Shown here: positions 17,183 to 25,888 of the stretch, piece by piece
How positions within the stretch are numbered: the stretch's first letter is position 1
Layout: each line of letters starts with the position of its first letter
Assembly: GCF_008123425.1 (NCBI RefSeq)
Contig: NZ_VSSS01000032.1
Location: 124,001 to 188,000, forward strand
Direction of reading: 5' to 3'
DNA from: Bradyrhizobium rifense
GTDB taxonomy: Bacteria > Pseudomonadota > Alphaproteobacteria > Rhizobiales > Xanthobacteraceae
DNA length: 64,000 nt
Program-made: the position numbers and the translations under genes
Notes under the pieces: generated by a model
What the model saw: the letters and a program-made list of their open reading frames with translations, nothing else
Databases searched by the model: none
Told to the model about the DNA's origin: nothing

Positions 17183-18157
17183 CTAGTCCACCGAGACCCC
17201 GGCGAACGCCACGACCTTGCGCCACTTCTCGGTCTCGTCAGCGACGAGCTTGCCGAACTCGGCCGGCGTCATCGGCTTGGGGATGCCGCCGTTCTCGGTC
17301 AGCCGCGCGATCACCTTCGGGTCGTTCAGCGCGTCGCCGACGGCCTTGTTGAGGATCTCGACGATCTCGCCAGGCGTGCCCTTCGGCGCGGAGATACCGT
17401 AGAAGCCGACCGATTCGAAGCCCGGCACGGTCTCGGCGATCGCCGGCACGTCGGGCACGCTCGGCCAGCGCTGCGGCGAGGTCACGCCAAGTGCGCGGAC
17501 AGTGCCGCCGCGCGACTGCTCGAGCGCGGAGGGGAGGTTGTCAAAGATCAGCTGCACCTTGTTGGAGATGATGTCGGGGAAGGCGATCGCAGATCCCCGA
17601 TAGGGCACGTGCACCATGTCGCACTTGGTCATCACCTTGAACAGCTCCGCCGACATATGCACCGAGGTGCCGTTGCCGGACGAGGCGAACGAGATCTTGC
17701 CGGGATTGGCCCTGCAATAGTCGATGAACTCCTGAACCGTCTTCACCGGCATCGCATTGGAGACGACCAGCATGTTGGTCAGCTGCATGATGCTCGCGAC
17801 CGGCACGGTGTCGCGCAGGAAGTCGTACGGCAGCTTCTTGTAGAGCGAGGTCGAGATCGCGTTGTTGGGCGCGACGAACAAGAGCGTGTAGCCGTCGGCC
17901 GGCGCGTTGATCGCGGCGGCGGCCGCGATGTTGCCGCCGGAGCCGGCGCGGTTCTCGACGATGAATTGCTGGCCGAGCCGATCCGACAGCGCCTGCGCCA
18001 TGATGCGCGCGACGATGTCGACCGGGCCGCCGGCGGCAAAGCCGATCATCCAGTGCACGGGGCGGTCGGGGTAGGCGGCGGAGGCGGGAGGCGAGGCTGC
18101 GAAAAGACCGAAAAGAAAAACCAGCCCAAAAACAGTGTTACGCAAAATTCGCAACAT
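17183..18157 (-). CDS. TctC/Bug-family periplasmic solute-binding protein
   Basis: 324 residues from ATG 18157, preceded by a strong GGGAGGTGTC. Signal peptide 1-28 ends ASA. The Bug-family hallmarks are present: YPDRPVHWMIGFAAGGPVDIVAR near the N-terminus, a glycine-rich ligand loop, then RAGSGGNIAAAAA and the VPYRGS motif. These proteins bind carboxylates or similar small molecules, often as orphans without adjacent TctAB permease genes, which is the case here. The ligand is unknown. It is divergent from the TAXI-family gene. Confidence 0.88.
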   Translation of the reverse strand: MLRILRNTVFGLVFLFGLFAASPPASAAYPDRPVHWMIGFAAGGPVDIVARIMAQALSDRLGQQFIVENRAGSGGNIAAAAAINAPADGYTLLFVAPNNAISTSLYKKLPYDFLRDTVPVASIMQLTNMLVVSNAMPVKTVQEFIDYCRANPGKISFASSGNGTSVHMSAELFKVMTKCDMVHVPYRGSAIAFPDIISNKVQLIFDNLPSALEQSRGGTVRALGVTSPQRWPSVPDVPAIAETVPGFESVGFYGISAPKGTPGEIVEILNKAVGDALNDPKVIARLTENGGIPKPMTPAEFGKLVADETEKWRKVVAFAGVSVD

Positions 18158-18261
18158 GACACCTCCCATTGCTTTATTGTTGGCAGGCATGCTTTCACAA
18201 AAACCGCCCGCTGCCTACATCGCCTCAAGTCGATGTTGACGCGGGCGCAGTGGGATCGACC

Positions 18262-19227
18262 ATGAATTTCGCGATCACGATTCTTGTCAGTGCGGCACTG
18301 CTGTTGAGCCCCGCTGCTGCTCAAACCGGAGGCAACGCTATTTCCAGCTCGACAATCAGCTTGGGCACCGCGACGCCGGGCGGCGGCTTCCCGCTTTATG
18401 GCAACGCCTTCGCGGAGGTGATGAATGCGGCAGATAGCACGCTCACCATCGCCCCGCGCAACACCAAGGGCAGCAACGAGAACATTCCGCTGCTGGAGAA
18501 AGGCGAGCTCGATCTCGCACTGGTCGCGGGCGAGCCGGCCTATGAGGCCTTCGCCGGCATCGGGCGTGCGCCGGTGCGGCTGAAGATTTTGACCGCGATC
18601 TATTCCAACCCCGGCATGTTCGTTGTGCGCGCGGACAGTCCCTACAAGACCATTCACGATCTCCTCAGTCAGCCGGTTGCGTTCGGCGCCAAAGGCTCGG
18701 GCCTGCCGATCCTGGCGCGCTATGTGCTCGATGGCCTCGGCCTGAAGCAGGACGATGATTTCAAGGCGATCTATCTCGACCGCGCCGGCGACGGCCCCGC
18801 GATGGTCGAGGATGGCCGTGTCGCAGCACTCTGGGGCGCTGGCATCGGCTGGCCCGGATTTGCGGCGGTGGCATCGAGCGCGTCAGGCGCGCGCTTCATC
18901 GCGCCCAGCGCGGAAGAGATCACGCGCATCCGCGCCAAGCACGCGTTCCTTAAACCCCTGACCGTGCCGGCCGGCTCCTATCCAAAGCAGTCCGAGCCGA
19001 TCGCCTCGCTCGGCTCCTGGAGCTTTGTGCTGACGCGCGAGGATCTGCCCGACGATGTCGCCTATCGTCTCGCGAAGACGCTGCATGGCCTTGAGGCGAC
19101 CTTCTGCAAGAAGCTCGCGCAGGCCTGCGAGACCACGGCCGCAAACACGGTCGCCGCGGCCCCAAAGCCGGAGCTGATTCATCCGGGCGTGATGAAGTAC
19201 TTTCGCGAGATTGGCGTGGTGAAGTGA
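18262..19227 (+). CDS. TAXI-family TRAP-type solute-binding protein
   Basis: 321 residues from ATG 18262, where a signal peptide begins (MNFAITILVSAALLLSPAAAQ). Family features include SLGTATPGGGFPLYGNAFAEVMN, the GELDLALVAGEPAYEAF block, and late residues matching TAXI proteins (ETTAANTVAAAPKPELIHPGVMKYFREIG). It captures a solute in the periplasm for a TRAP transporter, but no TRAP membrane subunits are nearby. It is convergent with the LivK-like gene, with a shared terminator between. Confidence 0.85.
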   Translation: MNFAITILVSAALLLSPAAAQTGGNAISSSTISLGTATPGGGFPLYGNAFAEVMNAADSTLTIAPRNTKGSNENIPLLEKGELDLALVAGEPAYEAFAGIGRAPVRLKILTAIYSNPGMFVVRADSPYKTIHDLLSQPVAFGAKGSGLPILARYVLDGLGLKQDDDFKAIYLDRAGDGPAMVEDGRVAALWGAGIGWPGFAAVASSASGARFIAPSAEEITRIRAKHAFLKPLTVPAGSYPKQSEPIASLGSWSFVLTREDLPDDVAYRLAKTLHGLEATFCKKLAQACETTAANTVAAAPKPELIHPGVMKYFREIGVVK

Positions 19228-19249
19228 CGGCCGCCTGAGCGACCGTCAC
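19224..19249. terminator. bidirectional terminator
   Basis: Arms GTGACGG (19224-19230) and CCGTCAC (19243-19249), with an inner CGC/GCG pair, between two convergent stop codons. Confidence 0.65.
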
Positions 19250-19253
19250 GCTC

Positions 19254-20483
19254 TCACTTCTTCAGCATCGGACACGCCGGGTCCGGCGGACCAAACGCCT
19301 TGTCGCCGGAAATCGTGGTGAGGATCTTGTAATAGTCCCACGGATATTTGCTTTCCTCCGGCGTCTTCACCTGCACCAGCCAGAGGTCGTGCACCATCAG
19401 ATTGTCTTCGCGCAGTTTGCCGTTGCGGGCGAAGAAATCCTCGACCGGCGTCTCGCGCATTTTCGCCGCGACCTTGAGCGGATCGTCGGTGCCGGTCGCC
19501 TTGATGGCGTTGAGATAGTGGATCACCGACGAATAGACGCCGGCCTGCCACATCGTCGGCATCTTGTTCATCTTGGCGAAATAGCGCTTCGACCATTCGC
19601 GGGTCTTGTCGTCCATGTCCCAGTAGAAGGAGGTCGTCAGCAACAGGCCTTGGGCGGCCTGCAGGCCGAGGCCGTGGATGTCGGTGATCAGCGCGAGAAG
19701 TGCTGCCATCTGCTGGCCGCCCTTGAACACGCCGAACTCCGAGCCGGTCTTGATCTCGTTCATGTTGTTGGGGGGACCTGCCGCAATGCCGATGATCTTG
19801 GCCTTGGAGGCCTGCGCTTGCAGCACGAAGGAGGAGAGATCCGGCGTCGCCAGCGGCGGCTTCACCGAGCCCAGCACCTTGCCGCCATTGGCGGTGATGA
19901 CGCTGGAGGCGTCACGTTCGAGGGAGTGGCCGAAGGCGTAGTCGTCGGTAATGAAGAACCAGCTGTCGCCGCCGCGCTTGACCACGGCATCCGCGGTGCC
20001 GACCGCGAGCGCGCGGGTGTCGAACACCCACTGCATCGCATAAGGCGAGCAGAACTTGCCGTGGAAATCCGCGGTGCCGGTGGAGTGGGTGATGAACAGC
20101 TTCTTCTTCTCGTTGGCGACGTTCTGCACCGCAAGGCCCACGGCGGAGACCGGCACGTCGACGATCAGATCGACCTGGTCGACGTCGTACCAGCGCCGTG
20201 CGATGCCGCCGCCGATATCGGCCTTGAGCTGGTGGTCGCCGATCACGATGCTGATCGGCTTGCCGAGCACGCTGCCGCCGAAATCGTCGATCGCCATCTG
20301 CGCCGCCGTCACCGAGCCCTGGCCGGTCGGCGCGGAGGCCGGGCCGTTCATGTCGGTGAGCACGCCGATCTTGACGATGTCGTCGGACACCTGCGCCATT
20401 GCCGCGCCCGACAGCAGCGCCGCCGCCAAGGGCATCGCTAAAAAGGCGGCCGCGACCGGCAGTCCAAATCTCGCTGGATTCAC
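19254..20483 (-). CDS. LivK-type ABC transporter substrate-binding protein
   Basis: 409 residues from GTG 20483, chosen for its GGGGAGG Shine-Dalgarno and because a signal peptide then starts directly (NPARFGLPVAAAFLAMPLAAALL...AMA). The type I periplasmic fold is evident: VKIGVLTDMNGPASAPTGQGSVTAAQMAIDDFGG, then SWFFITDDYAFGH at the hinge and DPACPMLKK at the C-terminus. It belongs to the urea/amide/branched-chain amino-acid group. No permease or ATPase genes adjoin it. The ligand is unknown. Confidence 0.88.
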   Translation of the reverse strand: MNPARFGLPVAAAFLAMPLAAALLSGAAMAQVSDDIVKIGVLTDMNGPASAPTGQGSVTAAQMAIDDFGGSVLGKPISIVIGDHQLKADIGGGIARRWYDVDQVDLIVDVPVSAVGLAVQNVANEKKKLFITHSTGTADFHGKFCSPYAMQWVFDTRALAVGTADAVVKRGGDSWFFITDDYAFGHSLERDASSVITANGGKVLGSVKPPLATPDLSSFVLQAQASKAKIIGIAAGPPNNMNEIKTGSEFGVFKGGQQMAALLALITDIHGLGLQAAQGLLLTTSFYWDMDDKTREWSKRYFAKMNKMPTMWQAGVYSSVIHYLNAIKATGTDDPLKVAAKMRETPVEDFFARNGKLREDNLMVHDLWLVQVKTPEESKYPWDYYKILTTISGDKAFGPPDPACPMLKK

Positions 20484-20587
20484 GCTTGTCCTCCCCTGAT
20501 CCGGCTCGTTGGCCGAAAGTTGCTTGTCCCGGGTACGGCCCGGCTGAATTGGTTTCTTTTGCAACTATTTTGGGGCGGGCGTCAATC

Positions 20588-21481
20588 TCAGGCGGCGAAC
20601 CGGATCTGGCCGGCGGGCGAGGGATCGTAGCCGGTCAGCTCCTCGGCGCGCTGGCGCAGCCGCCGTTCGCTGAGGAACCGGATCAGCGCCTGCATGGCGG
20701 GGCGAAAATAGCTGCGCTGCCGCATCGCCAGGTCAAAATTCTCCCAGACCAGCGGCACGAAATCGAGCCCGGCCGAGCGCGCCGCCGCCCGCGTCGCGAC
20801 GCCGCAATCGGCCTGTCCGGCGCGGACTAACTCGGTGAGATCCGGCCCGGTGAGGGCCGGCGTCTCCACCCGGCGCAGATCGCGCATCGAGGCGCCCGCG
20901 CGTGTCAGCAGCACGTCGAGCAGCATCTGCGCGCCCGTGCCCTGTTGCCTCATCGCCATCCGCGAGCCGAGCGCGAGCACGTCGGCGAGCCCGCGCAGCC
21001 GCTTCGGATTGCCCGGCGGCAGCACGAGACCCTGCTCGCGGCGCACGAAGGCAACCAGCAGCGCGTCATGCAGGTCAGGCGCGTCCCGCAGCGCCGTCGC
21101 GCTGGCGTCGGGGGCGAGATTGCCCTCGGCATCGAGGCTGTGGAAGTGCACCGCGACCGCCATGACCTCGTCGCGCTGCAGGCGCTCGAGCCCGCGCGCA
21201 CTGCCTTCGGTCATCGATCCCAGGCCCGAGCCGGATTCACGCAGGCTCCAATCCAGCAACTCGTCCTGGCTGCCGCCCACCACCGGCGGCGGCTCCGCCG
21301 TCAGCATGCCGGCCGGACGCGCCATGCCCGACAGCACCCAGAGATCGAGCTCGTGCCGCGGGAACAGCCACTTTCCGGTCACCTTGGAGCAGGGGATCGC
21401 GCCGGTGGTGACGAGTTCGTAGAGCTTGCGTTCGCCGAGACGGAGATAGTCCGCGGCTTCGCTGGTCGTCAGGAATTCCAT
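20588..21481 (-). CDS. transcriptional regulator: excisionase-type HTH plus PBP-like domain (likely molybdate/tungstate sensor)
   Basis: 297 residues. Residues 3-55 form an excisionase/HTH_17 winged helix (FLTTSEAADYLRLGERKLYELVTTGAIP...KWLFPRHELD). From about 90 onward a periplasmic-binding-like domain follows, with GTGAQMLLD and QADCGVATRAAA motifs. The same domain type is fused to MoeA in the gene at 23872-25833. Family knowledge links this HTH-PBP architecture with molybdate or tungstate response. It faces away from the TupA-like gene across a 390-base region, suggesting it controls tungstate uptake and the formate-dehydrogenase block. Confidence 0.8.
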   Translation of the reverse strand: MEFLTTSEAADYLRLGERKLYELVTTGAIPCSKVTGKWLFPRHELDLWVLSGMARPAGMLTAEPPPVVGGSQDELLDWSLRESGSGLGSMTEGSARGLERLQRDEVMAVAVHFHSLDAEGNLAPDASATALRDAPDLHDALLVAFVRREQGLVLPPGNPKRLRGLADVLALGSRMAMRQQGTGAQMLLDVLLTRAGASMRDLRRVETPALTGPDLTELVRAGQADCGVATRAAARSAGLDFVPLVWENFDLAMRQRSYFRPAMQALIRFLSERRLRQRAEELTGYDPSPAGQIRFAA

Positions 21482-21874
21482 CCTGCATTCCTATGCAAAT
21501 TCTTGCTTCTTTTTGACGTTCAACGCAGGTGGAATTCTGCACTTCGATTTGTGTCCGCGCGAACCATGCCCGATGATCTCGTTGCTTTGCAACACATCCT
21601 GACGCGTGTTTCGATTTTGGTTGACGATCTTGCGAGGCTCGAATGGTGCGGGCCTTGCGCCGTTGCGCTCGTGATTGCAATCAACGTGCCGGTTGATTGA
21701 TTGCCGAAACTTCCCGAATGACTCGTCTCAGCGGCCGCGGACGCGTCATGAACTTGCCTTTCGGTAGTGGTCAAACCCAGGCTCTATCTCCTGTTGCCGT
21801 CGCGACTGGCAAGACCGTCACGAGTGCGGCGCAATCGACCATCATGATCGCGTCGTCTTCAATGGGAACCCGTC
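21482..21874. other. control region between regulator and tungstate-binding protein genes
   Basis: 393 bases between divergent genes. Apart from the inverted repeat at 21484-21497 I see no gene, no ModE-type box and no clear riboswitch fold. It must contain both promoters. Confidence 0.45.
21484..21497. promoter_or_regulatory. inverted repeat at the regulator's start codon
   Basis: TGCATTCCTATGCA (arms TGCAT/ATGCA) lies two bases upstream of the regulator's ATG and overlaps its ribosome-binding site. Binding here would block translation or transcription, as expected for an autoregulatory operator. Confidence 0.45.
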
Positions 21875-22708
21875 ATGGCCGTTCGCCGATTGACCGTTGC
21901 ATTTGCGCTTCTCTGCGGCCTCGCCGGGGGCATGGCGGCCTCGTCTGCCGAGGAGCGCGCAATTGTCCTGGCCTCGACGACATCGACGCAAGCCTCCGGC
22001 CTGCTCGACTATCTGCTGCCGATTGTCCGCGACAAGACCGGCATCGAGGTGACGGTGATCGCGCGCCGCAGCGACGAGGTGCTCGATGTTGCACGACGGG
22101 GCGAGGTCGACGTGGTGTTGATGCATGCCCGGCCGCAGGAGGAGAAATTCGTCGCCGACGGTTTTGCCACGAAACGCTACGACGTGATGTACAACGATTT
22201 CGTGCTGATCGGGCCGAAGAGCGATCCCGCCGGCGTGAAGGGCAAGGATATTGCGACGGCGCTGAAGACGATCGAGGCCAAAGGCGCGCCGTTCATAACG
22301 CGCGGCGATCGTTCCGGCACCCATGCGGCGGAGCTTGCACTCTGGATCGTTGCCGGCATCGACATCGCGAGCGTCAAGGGCGCCTGGTATCGCGAGAGCG
22401 GGCAGGGCATGACCGCCGCCCTCGACGCCTCGCGCACGGCGAATGCCTATGTGCTCGCGGACCGCGCCAGCTGGATCGCCTTCAGGGAACGCGGCGATCT
22501 CGACATCGTCGTCGAGGGCGACAAGCGGCTGCTCAACCAATACGGCGCGATGCTGGTGAACCCGGAGAAGCATCCGAACGTCAAGAAAGAGCTGGGCCAG
22601 ACCTTCATCGACTGGTTGATCTCGCCGGAAGGACAGGCGGCGATCGCCGGCTACAAGGTCGACGGGCAACAGGTGTTCTTTCCGAACGCGGACAGGCCGG
22701 GCGGCTGA
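21875..22708 (+). CDS. tupA: tungstate-binding periplasmic protein (TupA-like)
   Basis: 277 residues. Signal peptide 1-24 (AVRRLTVAFALLCGLAGGMAASSA). The oxyanion site motif VLASTTSTQASGLLDYLLP matches the TTTS..SGL signature of TupA. DVVLMHARPQEEKFV and APFITRGDRSGTHAAE are further TupA-type ligand loops. It should capture tungstate in the periplasm with high selectivity over molybdate. tupB and tupC (permease, ATPase) are not in this window, so it either serves a remote transporter or acts as a sensor. It is the first gene of a rightward block of Mo/W-cofactor genes. Confidence 0.85.
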   Translation: MAVRRLTVAFALLCGLAGGMAASSAEERAIVLASTTSTQASGLLDYLLPIVRDKTGIEVTVIARRSDEVLDVARRGEVDVVLMHARPQEEKFVADGFATKRYDVMYNDFVLIGPKSDPAGVKGKDIATALKTIEAKGAPFITRGDRSGTHAAELALWIVAGIDIASVKGAWYRESGQGMTAALDASRTANAYVLADRASWIAFRERGDLDIVVEGDKRLLNQYGAMLVNPEKHPNVKKELGQTFIDWLISPEGQAAIAGYKVDGQQVFFPNADRPGG

Positions 22709-22763
22709 TTGGTCGAGGCACGAGCGGTTGCCAAACCGCGCGATGCGTGATCCATCATGAGGC

Positions 22764-23870
22764 ATGACCCAGCGCCTGCCGCCCTCGCTGACGCCGCTCG
22801 ACACTGCGCTCGCTATTTTGCTGCGTGGTGTTGATCCGGTCTCGCCGGTCGAACTGCCGCTGGCTGAAGCGGTCGGCTGTATCGCCGCGGGGATGCCTCA
22901 GCTCGCAGCCTATCCGCTGCGCGACATCGCCGCCGCAGATGGCTGGGCGATGCGCGCCAATGATCTCGTCGGTGCGTCCTCCTACTCGCCGTTGCCTCTG
23001 ACCGAGCTTCCAGTCTGGGTCGATGCTGGCGATGCGATGCCGGCAGGGTGTGACTGCGTGCTCGATGCCGGCGCGGTCGAGGTGTTGGGCCCGCTCGCCC
23101 AGGTTCTGGCCGAGGGCGTTCCAGGGCAAGGCGTCGGGCGTGCCGGCGGTGACATTGCCGATCGCTCGGCCGCGGCCACAGCGGGACATCCCATCGATGC
23201 AACGGCTCTGTTGCTCGCGCGCGTCGCCGATGTCGAAAGGCTGAGCGTCAGGCGACCGCGGCTGCGCATCGTCAACGTGCCGGGCGCAAGTGCGGCGATG
23301 CAGATGATCGCCGACCTCGCGCGCGCGGCGGGACTGGATGTGAGTGCGCATGAGGCCGGAGCTCGCGATGCGACGTCGATCGCGGAGGCGCTCGATGTCT
23401 CCGTCTGCGATCTGCTGCTGACGATCGGCGGCAGCGGCGTCGGTCGCGCGGATGCCGCGGTGACGGCGCTGGCTCAGCGCGGGGCGGAGCTCGCCCATGG
23501 TCTTGCGCTCCAGCCTGGACGCACCGCAGCCGCTGGGTGGCTCGGAAAGGTTCCCGTCCTTGCCCTGCCCGGGGCGCCCGGTCCGGCGCGCGCTGTCTGG
23601 CTCGCGCTGGTGCTTCCGCTCGTCGACAAGATGTCGGTGCGGCAGCCGCGCCGCCAAGTGACCCTGCCGCTCGCGCGAAAAATCGCTTCCAGCGTCGGCA
23701 TTGCCGAGATCGCCCTGCTGGCCGAGGAACATAGAGCGTGGATGCCGCTTGCAGTCGGTGAATGGCCGCTCCACGCCATTGCCCGCGCGGATGCATGGTT
23801 GCTCATTCCGGCCAGCGATGAGGGATTTGCGGCGGGCGAGCCTGTCGATGCTTATTTGATGCGGGAATGA
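22764..23870 (+). CDS. degenerate MoeA-family protein
   Basis: 368 residues. Overall MoeA order is retained: LAEAVGCIAA, DIAAADGWAMRANDL (equivalent to the DGYA loop), LLLTIGGSGVGRADA and VLALPGAPGPARAV. The TGDEL motif of true MoeA is replaced by VNVPGAS, the GGVSxGxxD loop by GGSGVGRAD, and LPGNP by LPGAP. These are metal- and substrate-binding positions, so it probably does not insert molybdenum in the normal way. It ends one base before the MoeA-PBP gene, so the two are made together. A tungsten-specific or regulatory variant is one reading. Confidence 0.75.
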   Translation: MTQRLPPSLTPLDTALAILLRGVDPVSPVELPLAEAVGCIAAGMPQLAAYPLRDIAAADGWAMRANDLVGASSYSPLPLTELPVWVDAGDAMPAGCDCVLDAGAVEVLGPLAQVLAEGVPGQGVGRAGGDIADRSAAATAGHPIDATALLLARVADVERLSVRRPRLRIVNVPGASAAMQMIADLARAAGLDVSAHEAGARDATSIAEALDVSVCDLLLTIGGSGVGRADAAVTALAQRGAELAHGLALQPGRTAAAGWLGKVPVLALPGAPGPARAVWLALVLPLVDKMSVRQPRRQVTLPLARKIASSVGIAEIALLAEEHRAWMPLAVGEWPLHAIARADAWLLIPASDEGFAAGEPVDAYLMRE

Positions 23871-23871
23871 T

Positions 23872-25833
23872 ATGGGTTCCGGCATGACGATGATCCCAAA
23901 AGCGCCAGATCGCAGCGCGCTCGAACAGGAGCAATTCCTCAAGATCCTCTCGCGTGAGGAGGCGCTCGCGCGCTTCGAGGCGGCCCTGCTTCCGCGCGCG
24001 ATCCCCAGCGAGCAGCGCAGGCTTGGCGATGCACTCGGCACAGCGCTCGCCGAGGACATCACCGCACCGATCGACGTGCCGCCCTTCGACCGCTCCAATG
24101 TTGATGGTTTTGCCGTGCGCTCGGCGGATCTTTCCGCCGCTGGTGAGGGCGCACCCGTACCGCTCGCGCTGAACGGCGAGACCATTCATTGCGGCACCGC
24201 GCCTAAGCTGCAGGTCGCAATGGGGACCGCAACGCCAATCGCAACGGGCGGTCCGCTGCCGCGTGGTGCTGACGCGGTCGTCATGGTCGAGCACACCCAG
24301 CCTGCCGGTTCGGATGCGATCGATGTCCGTCGCGCGGTCTCGCCCGGCCAATTCGTGTCCTATGCCGGATCCGACATCGCGCGCGGCGAGACGCTGCTGC
24401 GCGCCGGCACGATCATAGGCTCGCGTGAGATCGGGATGCTGGCGGCCTGTGGCATCGCCGCGGTGAAAGTCGCGCGGAAGCCGCGCGTCGCGGTGATCTC
24501 CACCGGCGACGAACTGGTGCAGCCCGGCGAGGCGCTTGCGCCTGCCGCGATCTACGACACCAATGGCGCCATCGTCGCAGCCGCGATCGACGAGAATGGT
24601 GGCGAGGCGACTTTCCTGGGCGCCGTTCCCGACGACGAGGCTAGGCTCGAAGCCGCCATGCGCAGCGCGCTGGCAAATGCCGATATGCTGGTGCTCTCCG
24701 GCGGCACGTCGAAGGGGGCGGGCGATCTGTCCCATCGCATCATCGGCCGGCTCGGCCAGCCCGGCATCATCGCGCATGGCGTTGCGCTCAAGCCGGGCAA
24801 GCCGCTGTGCCTCGCGGTGTGCGACGGCAAGCCGGTTGTGATCCTGCCGGGCTTTCCGACCTCGGCGATGTTCACCTTCCACGACATGATCGTGCCGGCG
24901 CTGCGCAAGATGGCCGGCCTGCCGCCGCGCTCCGATGCCAAGGTGAGTGCCACCGTGCCGGTGCGCATTGCTTCAGAGCTCGGCCGCACCGAATTCGTCA
25001 TGGTCTCGCTGGTCGAGGGCAAGTACGGCCTGATCGCCTATCCCTCCGGCAAAGGCTCCGGTGCGATCACGTCCTTCGCGCAAGCCGACGGCTTCCTGCG
25101 TATCGACGCGCTTGCCGACCAGATGCCGGCGGGGACCGAAGCAGAGGTCACTCTGTTTACGCCGCATGTGCGGGTGCCTGATCTCGTCATCGTCGGCAGC
25201 CATTGCACCGGCCTCGATCTCGTCACCGGACCGCTCGCGCGTGCCGGCCTCACCGTGCGCTCGATTGCGGTGGGAAGCCTCGGCGGACTTGCGGCCGCGA
25301 AGCGCGGCGAATGCGATCTCGCGCCGATCCATCTGTTCGACGACAAGAGCGAGACCTACAACACGCCTTACCTCACCGAGGGGCTCGAGCTCGTGCCGGG
25401 CTGGCGGCGGATGCAGGGCATTGTCTATCGCAATGGCGACAAGCGATTTGAGGGGCTCGGCGCGAAGGAGGCCGTTGCGGCTGCGCTCGCCGACCCCGCC
25501 TGCATCATGGTCAACCGAAATCAGGGCGCCGGCACGCGCATCCTGATCGACCGGCTGCTCGGAGGCGCCCGTCCGGACGGCTATTGGAACCAGCCGCGCT
25601 CGCACAATGCGGTCGCTGCGGCCGTCGCGCAGCATCGCGCCGATTGGGGCATGACCATTGCGCCGGTCGCCCATGCGGTCGGCCTCGGTTTCATTCCGCT
25701 CGCGGAAGAGCATTATGACTTTGCTTTGGTGACGGCGCGCAAGCAACGTCCGGCGGTGCAGGCGTTTCTTGATGCGCTTGGCTCGGACGAGGCCAGAGCG
25801 GCATTGGAGCGAGCCGGCTTCCGGCCTGCGTAG
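23872..25833 (+). CDS. MoeA fused to a C-terminal PBP-like domain
   Basis: 653 residues. Residues 25-420 are MoeA: VPPFDRSNVDGFAV, STGDELVQPGEA, SGGTSKGAGD and LPGFPTSAMF, with the molybdotransferase/adenylate-hydrolysing residues present in variant form. Residues 430-650 form a periplasmic-binding-like domain without a signal peptide (LVIVGSHCTGLDLV, NRNQGAGTRILIDRLL), of the same class as in the regulator at 20588-21481. The fusion should insert Mo or W into molybdopterin while sensing or presenting the oxyanion. The start may be at residue 5 or 7, since three in-frame ATGs lie close together. Confidence 0.85.
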   Translation: MGSGMTMIPKAPDRSALEQEQFLKILSREEALARFEAALLPRAIPSEQRRLGDALGTALAEDITAPIDVPPFDRSNVDGFAVRSADLSAAGEGAPVPLALNGETIHCGTAPKLQVAMGTATPIATGGPLPRGADAVVMVEHTQPAGSDAIDVRRAVSPGQFVSYAGSDIARGETLLRAGTIIGSREIGMLAACGIAAVKVARKPRVAVISTGDELVQPGEALAPAAIYDTNGAIVAAAIDENGGEATFLGAVPDDEARLEAAMRSALANADMLVLSGGTSKGAGDLSHRIIGRLGQPGIIAHGVALKPGKPLCLAVCDGKPVVILPGFPTSAMFTFHDMIVPALRKMAGLPPRSDAKVSATVPVRIASELGRTEFVMVSLVEGKYGLIAYPSGKGSGAITSFAQADGFLRIDALADQMPAGTEAEVTLFTPHVRVPDLVIVGSHCTGLDLVTGPLARAGLTVRSIAVGSLGGLAAAKRGECDLAPIHLFDDKSETYNTPYLTEGLELVPGWRRMQGIVYRNGDKRFEGLGAKEAVAAALADPACIMVNRNQGAGTRILIDRLLGGARPDGYWNQPRSHNAVAAAVAQHRADWGMTIAPVAHAVGLGFIPLAEEHYDFALVTARKQRPAVQAFLDALGSDEARAALERAGFRPA

Positions 25834-25888
25834 ACGACAAGCGACGACGCGGCATTCAAGCCGTGCGGAAAACAGGGTGGGGGACGCG

